A model generated the notes under the pieces. The model did not search any database. It was not told where the DNA came from and saw nothing but the letters and a program-made list of their open reading frames with translations. From positions 16,871 to 80,870 of the forward strand of contig JBMNGW010000001.1 of the NCBI GenBank assembly GCA_050950025.1: a DNA stretch of 64,000 nucleotides. The letters are read 5' to 3'. Below, piece after piece: positions 9,505 to 18,087 of the stretch. The first letter of the stretch is position 1. Each line of letters starts with the position of its first letter. Origin of the DNA: JBMNGW01 sp050950025. Lineage in GTDB: Bacteria > Spirochaetota > Spirochaetia > Sphaerochaetales > Sphaerochaetaceae. A program made the position numbers and the translations under genes.

Positions 9505-9688
9505 CGACTGAATACTCAAGCTCCTCTTGCAATACTCGCTCAAGCACTTGTGAGACTACTTTTTGGTTATTATTCTCAATTTCCTGATCGCCGTGGGCGG
9601 CCATGACATTGGCAAGACTGATGGCGACGCACGTCATCTCATAGACGTTAGCTTCGTTATCAATAAGTACATCCAACGGTATACTCAA
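9491..9688 (-). CDS. rpoZ: RNA polymerase omega subunit
   Basis: Small subunit (65 residues from this start) that helps assemble RNA polymerase. PLDVLIDNEANVYEMTC followed by a helical segment fits divergent omega subunits. The start is a TTG at 9688, chosen because AAAGGAG sits seven bases before it; a GTG 21 bases upstream lacks such a site. Its position downstream of yicC and a nucleotide kinase, as in the common yicC-gmk-rpoZ order, supports the call more than sequence alone. It is shorter than typical omega. Confidence 0.7.
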   Translation of the reverse strand: MSIPLDVLIDNEANVYEMTCVAISLANVMAAHGDQEIENNNQKVVSQVLERVLQEELEYSVDENE

Positions 9689-9744
9689 GGCGCTACTCCT
9701 TTGCTGCACCTTCAGCGGTGCAATCTCTGCGATGGTATCTTATT

Positions 9745-10284
9745 TCAGCCTTTTTGGCTAGTAGGTTCACTTTGTTGTCGAACAGTGGCAATAATGATAG
9801 CGGCCACCTCTTCTGCTGTAAGAGTCGAAGTGTCAATTATTAGATCGGCTACATCGGGATTTGAGTTATCAATGCCATAGATGCGCATATAGCGTTCTGA
9901 ATCCAAAGAATCTCTTAGGCGGGTCTCTTGGAGACGCTTTTCAAAAGATCCCCCCTCCCGCATTTTGATGCGCTGGGCCCGTTGTTCCACTGTAGCTGTC
10001 AGATAAACTTTCAGTTCAGCTTGACTGAGCATCCAAATTGCCAAGCGAGATCCTAAGACGCAATCGGGCTGCTCTAAAGCCATTTCTACTTGCCGGCGAT
10101 CTAGTTCCTTATCAATTTCATCCGACTCTTCAGCTAAGCGGCAGATTTGCTTAAAATCGAGGCCTTTTTCCTCAGCTAAGTTTCGAAAGGTAAAATTAAT
10201 AAGATGATACCCCAATTGCTGGGCCACCAGCGAACTGACTGTTGTGTTTCCGCATCCGCTTTTTCCAGAGATTGCTATTCGCAT
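9745..10284 (-). CDS. cmk: Cytidylate kinase, archaeal-type
   Basis: 179 residues; phosphorylates CMP/dCMP with ATP. The P-loop is ISGKSGCGNTTVSSLVA, followed by FRNLAEEKGL, EIDKELDRRQ, VLGSRLAIWM and RYMRIYGID, the pattern of the short archaeal-type CMP kinases also found in some spirochaetes. It sits between yicC and rpoZ, where many bacteria carry guanylate kinase, so it may have replaced gmk in this operon. Substrate preference is inferred from the family. The gene begins 11 bases after yicC. Confidence 0.8.
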   Translation of the reverse strand: MRIAISGKSGCGNTTVSSLVAQQLGYHLINFTFRNLAEEKGLDFKQICRLAEESDEIDKELDRRQVEMALEQPDCVLGSRLAIWMLSQAELKVYLTATVEQRAQRIKMREGGSFEKRLQETRLRDSLDSERYMRIYGIDNSNPDVADLIIDTSTLTAEEVAAIIIATVRQQSEPTSQKG

Positions 10285-10295
10285 TGCTTTTCCGC

Positions 10296-11165
10296 CTACT
10301 CAATGTTGCGCACTTGCTCTCGAATATTTTCAAGAGCATCTTTCATAGCCACTACATGCTGACTCACTTCAACCATAGTACTTTTACTGCCGATTGTGTT
10401 GATTTCTCGATTCATCTCCTGACAAAGAAAATCGAGTCGTTTGCCCACCGCTTCGCTGCTGTCAAACAGTTGTTCACTCGCTTTTAGGTGGGCTTGCAAA
10501 CGCACCAGCTCTTCACGAACAGAAGCTTTAGTCAGTAGAAGGGCAATTTCCTGATGCAAGCGGCTTTGGTCAAGCTCCACCTCTCCCAATAACAGGTTTA
10601 GCCTCTCATGCAGTGACTCTTTTAGCTTTTGTTCTAATGTTTTTGTATAGGCTTCAACACTGTTCACATGCTCTTGCAATTGCTTTATAAGCAGAAGCAA
10701 ATCCTTTTTCAGAGCTTCCCCTTCGTTTTTTTTCGTCTCTAAAAGGCTTTTGGTAGCTTGATCAACTAAATCCCACAGAACCTTTTCTATAGGATCCAGA
10801 TCGGCTTCTTTGAGAACTGTTAACACTCCCTCACTTGATACATAATCACTTATTGTCGGTTTTAAGGATTTGTGGGCATTTTGACGTATCTGCTGGAAAG
10901 CTTGGGTATAGCGTTCAACGGCATTCACATCAACACTTAGTTGGATAGTGCTCTTTACATGCCGCAGGCGCACTGTTATCTCTATGTGTCCTCGTTTGAC
11001 TACGCCCTTCACTTTCTCAAAAATGGCTAATTCAAAAGCAGATAAAGAGGGAGGCAGGGAACAAGAGAGTTCCAAAAAACGGTTGTTGTACGCTTTTATT
11101 TCAACTGAGAGTGTAAAAGCATCAGTGTTTGTCTGAGCAAATCCATAACCAGTCATACTGAGCAT
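10296..11165 (-). CDS. yicC: YicC-family endoribonuclease-like protein
   Basis: 289 residues. The N-terminus MLSMTGYGFA and the segment EIKAYNNRFLELS are the YicC_N signature, and the C-terminal RLDFLCQEMNREINTIGSKS matches the DUF1732 end, including the conserved NRE. E. coli YicC is an RNase that takes part in small-RNA decay; that role is family knowledge. The start ATG overlaps the end of murC by 13 bases, so translation is coupled. An alternative start is the ATG at codon 4. Confidence 0.9.
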   Translation of the reverse strand: MLSMTGYGFAQTNTDAFTLSVEIKAYNNRFLELSCSLPPSLSAFELAIFEKVKGVVKRGHIEITVRLRHVKSTIQLSVDVNAVERYTQAFQQIRQNAHKSLKPTISDYVSSEGVLTVLKEADLDPIEKVLWDLVDQATKSLLETKKNEGEALKKDLLLLIKQLQEHVNSVEAYTKTLEQKLKESLHERLNLLLGEVELDQSRLHQEIALLLTKASVREELVRLQAHLKASEQLFDSSEAVGKRLDFLCQEMNREINTIGSKSTMVEVSQHVVAMKDALENIREQVRNIE

Positions 11166-12541
11166 AGTAAGCTTCCCCTTTTTGCTGCAATTCGTAGTGC
11201 CAAACCGTAGTTGTTACCGGCTCCCATGGTAATGCACACATCGCCGCTGTGCAACACGGAGGCACTAACATCAATTAACTCTGCTTCTGATTCGATATAA
11301 CGCCCATTGCTTTTTTGAGCCAGGTGCGCCGCTTCTGTTTTGTTTGCTTCGTAGGTGCCATCGGAGCGCTGTGATGAATATATTGGTCGAATAAACAGCT
11401 CATCAGCCTGTTGTAAAGCCAAAACAAATTGTGAAAACAGAGCCACCGAGCGCGAAAGCGTATGGGGGTAAAATACTACCACGACTTTCGCCTTGGGATG
11501 GAATGTACGCACGGCTGCTAATGAGGCCCTTATTTCAGTAGGATGGTGGGCATAATCATCATAATAAAAAACCCCATGTTCAACTAACAGTTGCTCCACT
11601 CTCCCCTTACAACCCGTAAAACGGGCTCCTTGTTCCATAAAAGAGGCAAAAGAGCGCTCAGGATACATATAAGAAGCCAACAAAGCAGATCCAACCACAT
11701 CTAAAGCCAACGGTAGTGACCCTAGGGTATAAGGGTAGGTTTTCCCTAGCGATTTTACCCCAAAAGAGGTCTCATCGGAGATGACTTGAACCATGCTGTG
11801 TTGATGCTCACCGTAGGTAGTAAGATGTATATCGCTACGATGAAGCTCAATCCACGAGCTAAGCTTACGTGTTAGCGGTGAATCAAGACCCAAAACTACC
11901 AAAGCACCACTTGGCAGTTGGCTCACCAGTTGAATAAAAGAGAGAAGTACCTCGTTTTCAGTAGCAAACCAATCGGGATGATCAAATTCTATTGTGGTGA
12001 TCAGCAATCCATTAAGGTGATACAATAAGAAATGATCTCGGTATTCACATGCCTCTACAAGCAGGCAATCAATTGGCGAACTGTAATCTTGTTGAATCTC
12101 TTGTTGCAATGAAGAGCCATAAATACAAGCACAATGGAGATCTGTTGTACTAAGTAGGTACTGTAAAGCTCCGACGCTTGTTGTTTTGCCATGGGTGCCT
12201 GCCACTGCCCACGTCGGCTGTTGGCGACTGAGTTTTGCCATATAGTGCGGATAGCTAAAAATAGGTAGCTTTCGTTTGCGAGCTTCTAGGATTTGTGGAT
12301 GGACATCTGCTTGATACGAGGCAGAATAAATAAGAGTATCAATATGAGAACTAAGGTGGACAGGGTTCTCGCTTTCAACCCAATTAATACCCGCCTGTTG
12401 CAGCACAGAGTCGGTGAAAAATTGCTGGGGGCTATCGGAGCCTGTCACAAAGGCCCCTCTGCGCTTAAGATGACAAGCCAAACTGGCCATGCCGCTTCCT
12501 TTGATTCCCACTAAAAAGTAGGATTGTTCAGCGCTTTTCAC
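11153..12541 (-). CDS. murC: UDP-N-acetylmuramate--L-alanine ligase
   Basis: Cytoplasmic enzyme that adds L-Ala to UDP-MurNAc, the first peptide step of peptidoglycan synthesis; 462 residues. VGIKGSGMASLA (11-22) is the Rossmann motif, GTHGKTT (115-121) the P-loop, and DDYAHHPTEIRASL the C-terminal domain motif that favours MurC over the recycling ligase Mpl. I chose a GTG start at 12541 because GGGGAGG lies five bases before it; a GTG 33 bases earlier would fall at the end of a terminator. murE and ddl lie nearby on the other strand. Confidence 0.88.
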   Translation of the reverse strand: MKSAEQSYFLVGIKGSGMASLACHLKRRGAFVTGSDSPQQFFTDSVLQQAGINWVESENPVHLSSHIDTLIYSASYQADVHPQILEARKRKLPIFSYPHYMAKLSRQQPTWAVAGTHGKTTSVGALQYLLSTTDLHCACIYGSSLQQEIQQDYSSPIDCLLVEACEYRDHFLLYHLNGLLITTIEFDHPDWFATENEVLLSFIQLVSQLPSGALVVLGLDSPLTRKLSSWIELHRSDIHLTTYGEHQHSMVQVISDETSFGVKSLGKTYPYTLGSLPLALDVVGSALLASYMYPERSFASFMEQGARFTGCKGRVEQLLVEHGVFYYDDYAHHPTEIRASLAAVRTFHPKAKVVVVFYPHTLSRSVALFSQFVLALQQADELFIRPIYSSQRSDGTYEANKTEAAHLAQKSNGRYIESEAELIDVSASVLHSGDVCITMGAGNNYGLALRIAAKRGSLLCSV

Positions 12542-12555
12542 CCTTGCCTCCCCAT

Positions 12556-12587
12556 ACAAAAAAAGACTGCCCACATCGACAGTCCTT
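12556..12587 (-). terminator. Hairpin terminator after the zinc-ribbon gene
   Basis: On the minus strand AAGGACTG pairs with CAGTCTTT (one G-T pair) and runs into a stretch of T. It separates the small upstream gene from murC. Confidence 0.7.
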
Positions 12588-12605
12588 CCTTGTCAGTCAA
12601 CGCTC

Positions 12606-12776
12606 TTAGCGGGCGTTTTTATGAGCTGCGTTGCACTGCTTGCATACTTTGGTTTTGGTGCCATCGAGTTCGATTTCGTACAAAACTTTAATGGCTGTCC
12701 GTTTGCAAACAGGACATTCGCCGCGACCGGATGAGACTTGATCTCGAATTCCAGCTCCTCTATGTGCCTTAGCCAT
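12606..12776 (-). CDS. Small four-cysteine zinc-ribbon protein
   Basis: A 56-residue basic protein starting MAKAHRGAGIRD. CPVC and CKQC, separated by about 22 residues, make a four-cysteine zinc-binding knuckle, and the N-terminus is rich in Arg, Lys and Gly, as in ribosome-associated or nucleic-acid-binding ribbons. I believe similar short proteins occur in other spirochaetes, but no function is known to me. AAGGAG lies 6 bases before the ATG and a terminator follows the stop, so the gene has its own transcription end. Confidence 0.8.
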   Translation of the reverse strand: MAKAHRGAGIRDQVSSGRGECPVCKRTAIKVLYEIELDGTKTKVCKQCNAAHKNAR

Positions 12777-12844
12777 GAACCACTCCTTGCAGTGAAAATA
12801 GATACGATACGACTATAAAGAGGAGCTGTTCGCTTGTCAAGGTA

Positions 12845-13912
12845 TCACAACCCCCAACTCAAAGCCATTGCAATACTCGTTTCCTCTTTCTCCAATGGGA
12901 TAAAAAGTGCCAAATCAATGGCAAGATTCCCCAATCGCACCCCCAATCCCGCAGTGGCAATACCGCTTCCTTCCAAGCCAAACAACGAGCTGCCAAAAGG
13001 TCGTTTCTCTTGGTAACCACCTCGTAGGGCCACCCAGAAAGTGGTAAGAAACTGCCCCTTGGCCTCAAAGCCAAAACGGACGCTTCTGTGGGCACTGCTA
13101 CCCAAATCTACAGCATCAAAAGCAGCACTGATGACGATGCGTCTCAGTTCATTATACTTGTTGTACTCAGGAGAGCTAAAAGCAATCCCTACCGAAGAGC
13201 CTTCCACTATTTGCGTCGCATCAAGGACTAATTCATTGGTTTCATAGACAAAATGAAACAGCGAATCGGTCAATAAACCGATGGAAATCAATTGGTAAGA
13301 GATTAACATGCCAAACCCAGAAAAGAAGTATTGAGAATCTTCATAGCTACTCTCATACCGCTCCAAATAGGTGTGCATAATATAATCGCTGAAAGCATGA
13401 TCACTTCGTATGTTCACCTCTTTAGTGGCAGTACTCCCCCCTTGGGCAAAAAGGCCAAAGGCGATAGCTTTCCATCCATACGAGGCAGTTAACTGAATTC
13501 GAGAGTCATTAAAAGCATTAAAACGGAGATTAGAGCCCTCTATTTGGCGATCGCTAAGCTCATTATTCAGCCCAATCGACAAAGAGATATATTTATTGGT
13601 AAAAAGCATCTCCACTGCAGCTGTTGGTTTTTGAATAAACGCAATGGGGTCAGCTGGATCGGGATTGTGCACAACGGTCTCTTCAAAACGGGAGCCAAGG
13701 CGAAACAATGGCCCATCTTGCAGATAATATGAAGCTGGATTACGGATGAAAGCCCCTCTGGAAGTGCTAAAAGCAATGCCCGCTGAACCCATGGCGGCAA
13801 AACGCAAATCGCTAAGACGGTTGACCTCTTCAAAGCTTTTGGCACCAAAAAGAGCTCCACTGATAAGTAGTACTCCTAAAACAACCGTTATTATTTTGTA
13901 ACACCTACACAT
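12845..13912 (-). CDS. Putative outer-membrane beta-barrel protein
   Basis: 355 residues. An N-terminal signal peptide (VVLGVLLISGALFGA, likely cut near residue 24) is followed by alternating hydrophobic/polar stretches and glycine-rich turns typical of beta-barrels. FAAMGSAGIAFSTSRGAFIRNPAS resembles the start of PorV/FadL-like and spirochaete UPF0164 proteins (family resemblance only). The protein ends in a strand-like ALSWGL. Its start overlaps the methyltransferase stop by 8 bases and lacks an obvious ribosome site, suggesting coupled translation. Cargo or role unknown. Confidence 0.65.
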   Translation of the reverse strand: MCRCYKIITVVLGVLLISGALFGAKSFEEVNRLSDLRFAAMGSAGIAFSTSRGAFIRNPASYYLQDGPLFRLGSRFEETVVHNPDPADPIAFIQKPTAAVEMLFTNKYISLSIGLNNELSDRQIEGSNLRFNAFNDSRIQLTASYGWKAIAFGLFAQGGSTATKEVNIRSDHAFSDYIMHTYLERYESSYEDSQYFFSGFGMLISYQLISIGLLTDSLFHFVYETNELVLDATQIVEGSSVGIAFSSPEYNKYNELRRIVISAAFDAVDLGSSAHRSVRFGFEAKGQFLTTFWVALRGGYQEKRPFGSSLFGLEGSGIATAGLGVRLGNLAIDLALFIPLEKEETSIAMALSWGL

Positions 13913-15440
13913 ATTGACTCATCCATTGCTTAACAACAGCACTTTGAGGCTCATCCTCAAGAAGGTGCATAAGCTGCTTAATTCCCCATTTCTCTTTGGC
14001 TTGGACTAAGCTCATTCGCAGTCGCCGTTTCAAAATAACGGCCTCAGAACTCTCTATTTGAGGCTCTTCCAATGATTGGCACAAAAGGCGAATCGCTTGT
14101 ATCTCCGATGTGCACACAGCTTTCTCTAGGCGACCGATTACATTCTCTAGTTCTGTTGTCCCCATTGACAAAAGCTTAGCATCATCCAAAGGAGTTTTCA
14201 GTATAATACCGCCTGCAAAGCTAAAAGGAGAAGCTTCTTGGACTTCACAAAAGACTTGAGAAACAAGAAAATCGATTCTTTTGTACAGCTCTACCCGCTT
14301 CAGAGCCTCCTCCACCGGCCAATAATGGACTGCTTTTTTGCCGGCGACAAAGACTTGTTCAATTTGAGCCACTTTACCTTTGGCTTGCACCCCTCCTTGA
14401 TTGGCCTTACGCAAAGGAATGACATTCACCGGTCCATGACGGGCAGATAGCAGTTCCATAATTCTTTTGGTGCTTACAATCCCTTTGGTAGGGTAACAGA
14501 GAATAATATAACGGGCATCAATTGAACCAAAAAGCTGAACAAATGCCGCATCGGCATGTTGTAAAGAGGAAAACCGACTGGCACTTTGTTTCCAATCGCT
14601 TCTTATTCCCGCTTTTTGTGTGCTCACCGGAGGCGGCTCATACCCATCCCAAAGGGCAATCGTGTTCAGTAGATGATACGCACTACTGTACTGTTGCACC
14701 GAAAAAGGAGGATCGAGAAAACAAATATCACCGCTGTTCTTCTTAAGAAATTCAGCAGCATCAGCTAAATACATTTTCCCTTTAGGCACCTGTTTTGACG
14801 GCAAGTAAGGGGCTTGCAGCTCCATGATTTGGCTGATGCGACGACGATTAGAGAGGCTTTTATGATAAGAAGTAAACGTACCGCTGGTATTGGCTTTTAC
14901 TGAGGCAGCATACAAGATGGTAGTTACAATAAGGCTATGCTCCACAACACTGAGTTTACCGTCTTGGAGGCTCTGATCGATTTCAGAGCGCACGGCATCT
15001 AAAAAACGGGCGTTAGCCGGATGAAAAAAAAGGCGTTCAGTGGCGTGGTCGTAGGAGTTCTCATCCAAAGGGGCATAATGGCGACTAAGGTAGGGATGCA
15101 CCAAGGCTTCAGCAGTTGTGGCACAATAAAGCCCTTGTAAATTAAGCATACTTAAATAAGCATCGAGGCCACCCATCTCTTGAAACATGGGTAGCAAATC
15201 TTCATCGTTAAAGCCCAAATAGATGCTATTAACAGTATGGGAGAATGGGAGAATATCAGAAGCACGTACCTGCATCCCCATGCTCCGAGCTAAGCGTGCA
15301 ACAGCTCCCGAGCCGCAAAAAGGGTCTAAAAAACGGATTGGTTTGGTCGGTAGGTCCAATGAGCTAAACAGAAGGCGCAACTGACTAAGCATAGCCCGTT
15401 TGCTGCCAATCATTGAAATGAGCTGGTCTGTCTCATACAT
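13905..15440 (-). CDS. D12-class N6-adenine DNA methyltransferase (orphan)
   Basis: 511 residues from the ATG at 15440 (AGGAG 11 bases upstream; a GTG 48 bases earlier is possible). DPFCGSG at 39-45 is the AdoMet-binding motif I and DPPF at 243-246 is the catalytic motif IV, with Phe in place of the commoner Tyr. The stretch after it (SVQQYSSAYHLLNTIALWD) matches the MethyltransfD12 family. A further 260 or so residues follow with no motif I recognise. No restriction endonuclease gene is adjacent, so it looks like a solitary methylase. Recognition sequence unknown. Confidence 0.82.
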   Translation of the reverse strand: MYETDQLISMIGSKRAMLSQLRLLFSSLDLPTKPIRFLDPFCGSGAVARLARSMGMQVRASDILPFSHTVNSIYLGFNDEDLLPMFQEMGGLDAYLSMLNLQGLYCATTAEALVHPYLSRHYAPLDENSYDHATERLFFHPANARFLDAVRSEIDQSLQDGKLSVVEHSLIVTTILYAASVKANTSGTFTSYHKSLSNRRRISQIMELQAPYLPSKQVPKGKMYLADAAEFLKKNSGDICFLDPPFSVQQYSSAYHLLNTIALWDGYEPPPVSTQKAGIRSDWKQSASRFSSLQHADAAFVQLFGSIDARYIILCYPTKGIVSTKRIMELLSARHGPVNVIPLRKANQGGVQAKGKVAQIEQVFVAGKKAVHYWPVEEALKRVELYKRIDFLVSQVFCEVQEASPFSFAGGIILKTPLDDAKLLSMGTTELENVIGRLEKAVCTSEIQAIRLLCQSLEEPQIESSEAVILKRRLRMSLVQAKEKWGIKQLMHLLEDEPQSAVVKQWMSQYV

Positions 15441-15518
15441 GATCGGTATTGCTCCTTCTTCCCACACCTTGTAAATGGGGTTCAACACTGTTACGATGCT
15501 TACGACAAGGGTCTTTTA

Positions 15519-17006
15519 ATGAAAAGAGTATCAGCGTTATGGACAAATAACAAGGTCCGCTCTGAATGTAGAATCCATGGTAGCAGCGACCCCTTTCTAA
15601 CTAATCTTACCTACAACTCATCAGAAGCAGGCCCTCAAATTGCCTTTGTGGCTATCAAAGGCCAGCGCTTTGACGCCCATCAGTTTATAAAAGAGGCCAT
15701 TGCGCAAGGCTCGCCGCTCATAATCCACAGTGACCCGCTGCCAAAATACGATCCTTCTGCGCTGTATATCGCCCATCCTCATCCCAAAAGAGTAGCTTCT
15801 CTGCTTTGCCGCTCTTTGGCAGGCCCTCTTCCTCAGCACATTATAGGAGTAACGGGAACCGATGGTAAATCAAGCACCTGTGATTTTTTATATCAGCTGC
15901 TTAATCGTTGTAACCATCCCTGTGGGCTGTTATCGACTGTCCATATGGATGACGGAACAGGTCTCAAAGAGAGCCCCTTTCGTCAAAGCACTCCCGAAGC
16001 ACCTCAGATTTACACATTTCTTCGGCGCTGTGTGGCCAACGGCCTGCAAACCGTTATTTTAGAAGCAACAAGCCATGGGCTGTCGACTCAAGAAGCCCGT
16101 TTGATTGACATCCCTTTTAGCGGCGCTGTGTATACCACCATCAGCAGCGAACATCTTGACTTCCACCAAAGCCTAGAAGCCTACATTTCATCTAAAATGG
16201 CTTTAGCCGATCAATTACAAGATGATGGCTATCTTATTAGCAATGCTACTTTTTCCCAAAAAGCCTTGCTGCAGCACCACGGAAAAGGAAAAAAACTCCT
16301 TACTTTTGCTTTAGACCAGTCCGACAAAAAATCAACAGTCAGTGCAACAACGATTACCTCAAACGTGGATACTAGAGTGCTTGCTATCGCAAACCATAGA
16401 GTGAAACTCCCTTATGGCCAAACCTGTTATGCTGAAAATGCTTTGGGAGCCCTTTGTGCAGCGGCCCAAGTACTAAAGCAGTGGGAACTACCTATTAAAG
16501 CCCTCTCTTCTCTTACGCCCATTCCCGGTCGTTTTGAGCGTATCCCCAATGCTTTGGGAGCCCACATTATTATCGATTTTGCCCACACTCCCGATGCTTT
16601 TGAGCGTCTGTTTGCCCATATCAGAGAGCATTTTAGCACCCATAAGGTGATTGCCCTTTTTGGCTCAGCAGGCAGACGCGATCCATCCAAACGCTTTTAT
16701 TTAGGCAAAGCAGCCGCTACACAGTGCAATACAATCTATTTATGCAACGAAGACCCCCGCGATGAAGAGCCACAGGCAATTTTAACAGAACTTAAAAGAG
16801 GGATCTTGGCAGCTCAAAGCTCACCTACTGTTATTACCATTGCCGATCGTAAAGCGGCGATTAATGAGGCTATCAGAAACCTTAAAGCCAACGATGTGCT
16901 CCTATTATTAGGCAAAGGACATGAAAAAAGTATTGAGATGGCCCATCACAGTATTCCTTGGAGTGAAAAAGAGATCGTATTAGGTGCACTGGAGGCTTGT
17001 AGATGA
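15519..17006 (+). CDS. murE: UDP-N-acetylmuramyl-tripeptide synthetase
   Basis: Adds the third, diamino acid to UDP-MurNAc-L-Ala-D-Glu; 495 residues. VTGTDGKSST (111-120) is the P-loop, ATSHGLSTQEARL and IDFAHTPDAFERLF are MurE motifs. The substrate motif, DNPR in diaminopimelate-adding enzymes, reads EDPR at 411-414. Spirochaetes such as Treponema and Borrelia use L-ornithine, so the added residue may not be diaminopimelate; that is inference. The stop overlaps ddl by 4 bases. Confidence 0.9.
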   Translation: MKRVSALWTNNKVRSECRIHGSSDPFLTNLTYNSSEAGPQIAFVAIKGQRFDAHQFIKEAIAQGSPLIIHSDPLPKYDPSALYIAHPHPKRVASLLCRSLAGPLPQHIIGVTGTDGKSSTCDFLYQLLNRCNHPCGLLSTVHMDDGTGLKESPFRQSTPEAPQIYTFLRRCVANGLQTVILEATSHGLSTQEARLIDIPFSGAVYTTISSEHLDFHQSLEAYISSKMALADQLQDDGYLISNATFSQKALLQHHGKGKKLLTFALDQSDKKSTVSATTITSNVDTRVLAIANHRVKLPYGQTCYAENALGALCAAAQVLKQWELPIKALSSLTPIPGRFERIPNALGAHIIIDFAHTPDAFERLFAHIREHFSTHKVIALFGSAGRRDPSKRFYLGKAAATQCNTIYLCNEDPRDEEPQAILTELKRGILAAQSSPTVITIADRKAAINEAIRNLKANDVLLLLGKGHEKSIEMAHHSIPWSEKEIVLGALEACR

Positions 17007-18085
17007 GAGTCGCCTTATTATATGGAGGACGATCGGTGGAGCATGTGGTATCGACTCGCTCGGCTGCTCAAATACTAAAACAACTTAATCAAAGCTCTTA
17101 CGAGGTTATCCCCATAGCCATCAGCCGCCAAGGACAGTGGTCGGTGCAAAACGACGCTAGGGCAAGTATGGAAGCTCTCCCTGCCACCTTTAACGCGAAC
17201 CATGAAGTGACTATCCGTCCCGCAAGGGGGTTGTATTGCAACAATAAATCCTTAAACGTTGACATCTGTTTTCCCGTCTGCCATGGCAGCGAAGGAGAAG
17301 ACGGCATGTTGCAAGGATTGCTGGAGTTGGCCCATCTTCCCTATGTGGGGTGCAATGCACCGACTTCAGCCCTTTGCATGAATAAACACCAGGCCAAACT
17401 CAGTGCCCAAAGTGCCGGTGTTCCTGTTCTTGATTCGCTGCTTATGCGAAGTAGCGAAACGCCGAATATAGAGTTGATCCACCACCAACTGGGCTCGTCT
17501 CTTATTGTAAAACCAAATGATGGAGGCTCTTCGGTAGGAGTGACAGCTTTACCAGAATCGAATCAAAGCTCTTTAGAAGCGGCTTTAAAACACTGCTACC
17601 GCTTCAGTTGCTTGGCTTTAATTGAACCGTTAGTTGCCCCCTGTTGGGAGATAGAATGTGCTTTAGTTTCCACAGATACGGGATTGTGCGTCAGTGAACC
17701 TGGTTTGGTGATCAATCCTCAGCTCCAAGGCAACTCATTTCTAACGTATGAGCAAAAATATTTGGGCCACAACACTGCTTATATTCACGTTCCTGCCCCT
17801 TTAGAGGCTTCTTTAGCTCAACGCATTCAAAAGTATGCTCTACTGGTGGGCAATGCCTTGGATGTTCACGGATATGCCCGCGTCGATTTTTTGTATCAAC
17901 CCCATAACAAAGAACTCTATTTCAATGAGATTAATACCCTTCCGGGAATGACAGAAAAAAGTCATTTCCCGGTGTTGGCCATGAGCATGGGCTACAGCTG
18001 GCAAACACTTGTCCAACTATTAATTGAACAGGGGCTGGTCAAAGCTTCACAAAGACAAGCCCTTGAATACCGGGATGTGGAGTAA
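17003..18085 (+). CDS. ddl: D-alanine--D-alanine ligase
   Basis: ATP-grasp enzyme making the D-Ala-D-Ala terminus of the murein peptide; 360 residues. LLYGGRSVEHVVSTRSA is the N-terminal motif, CHGSEGEDGMLQGLLE the second, VKPNDGGSSVGV the ATP-grasp loop, and NEINTLPGMTEKSHFP the catalytic end motif. The first motif has VSTRSA where many Ddl have VSLxSA, a mild variation. It overlaps murE by 4 bases and is followed after 2 bases by dinB. Confidence 0.92.
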   Translation: MRVALLYGGRSVEHVVSTRSAAQILKQLNQSSYEVIPIAISRQGQWSVQNDARASMEALPATFNANHEVTIRPARGLYCNNKSLNVDICFPVCHGSEGEDGMLQGLLELAHLPYVGCNAPTSALCMNKHQAKLSAQSAGVPVLDSLLMRSSETPNIELIHHQLGSSLIVKPNDGGSSVGVTALPESNQSSLEAALKHCYRFSCLALIEPLVAPCWEIECALVSTDTGLCVSEPGLVINPQLQGNSFLTYEQKYLGHNTAYIHVPAPLEASLAQRIQKYALLVGNALDVHGYARVDFLYQPHNKELYFNEINTLPGMTEKSHFPVLAMSMGYSWQTLVQLLIEQGLVKASQRQALEYRDVE

Positions 18086-18087
18086 CT

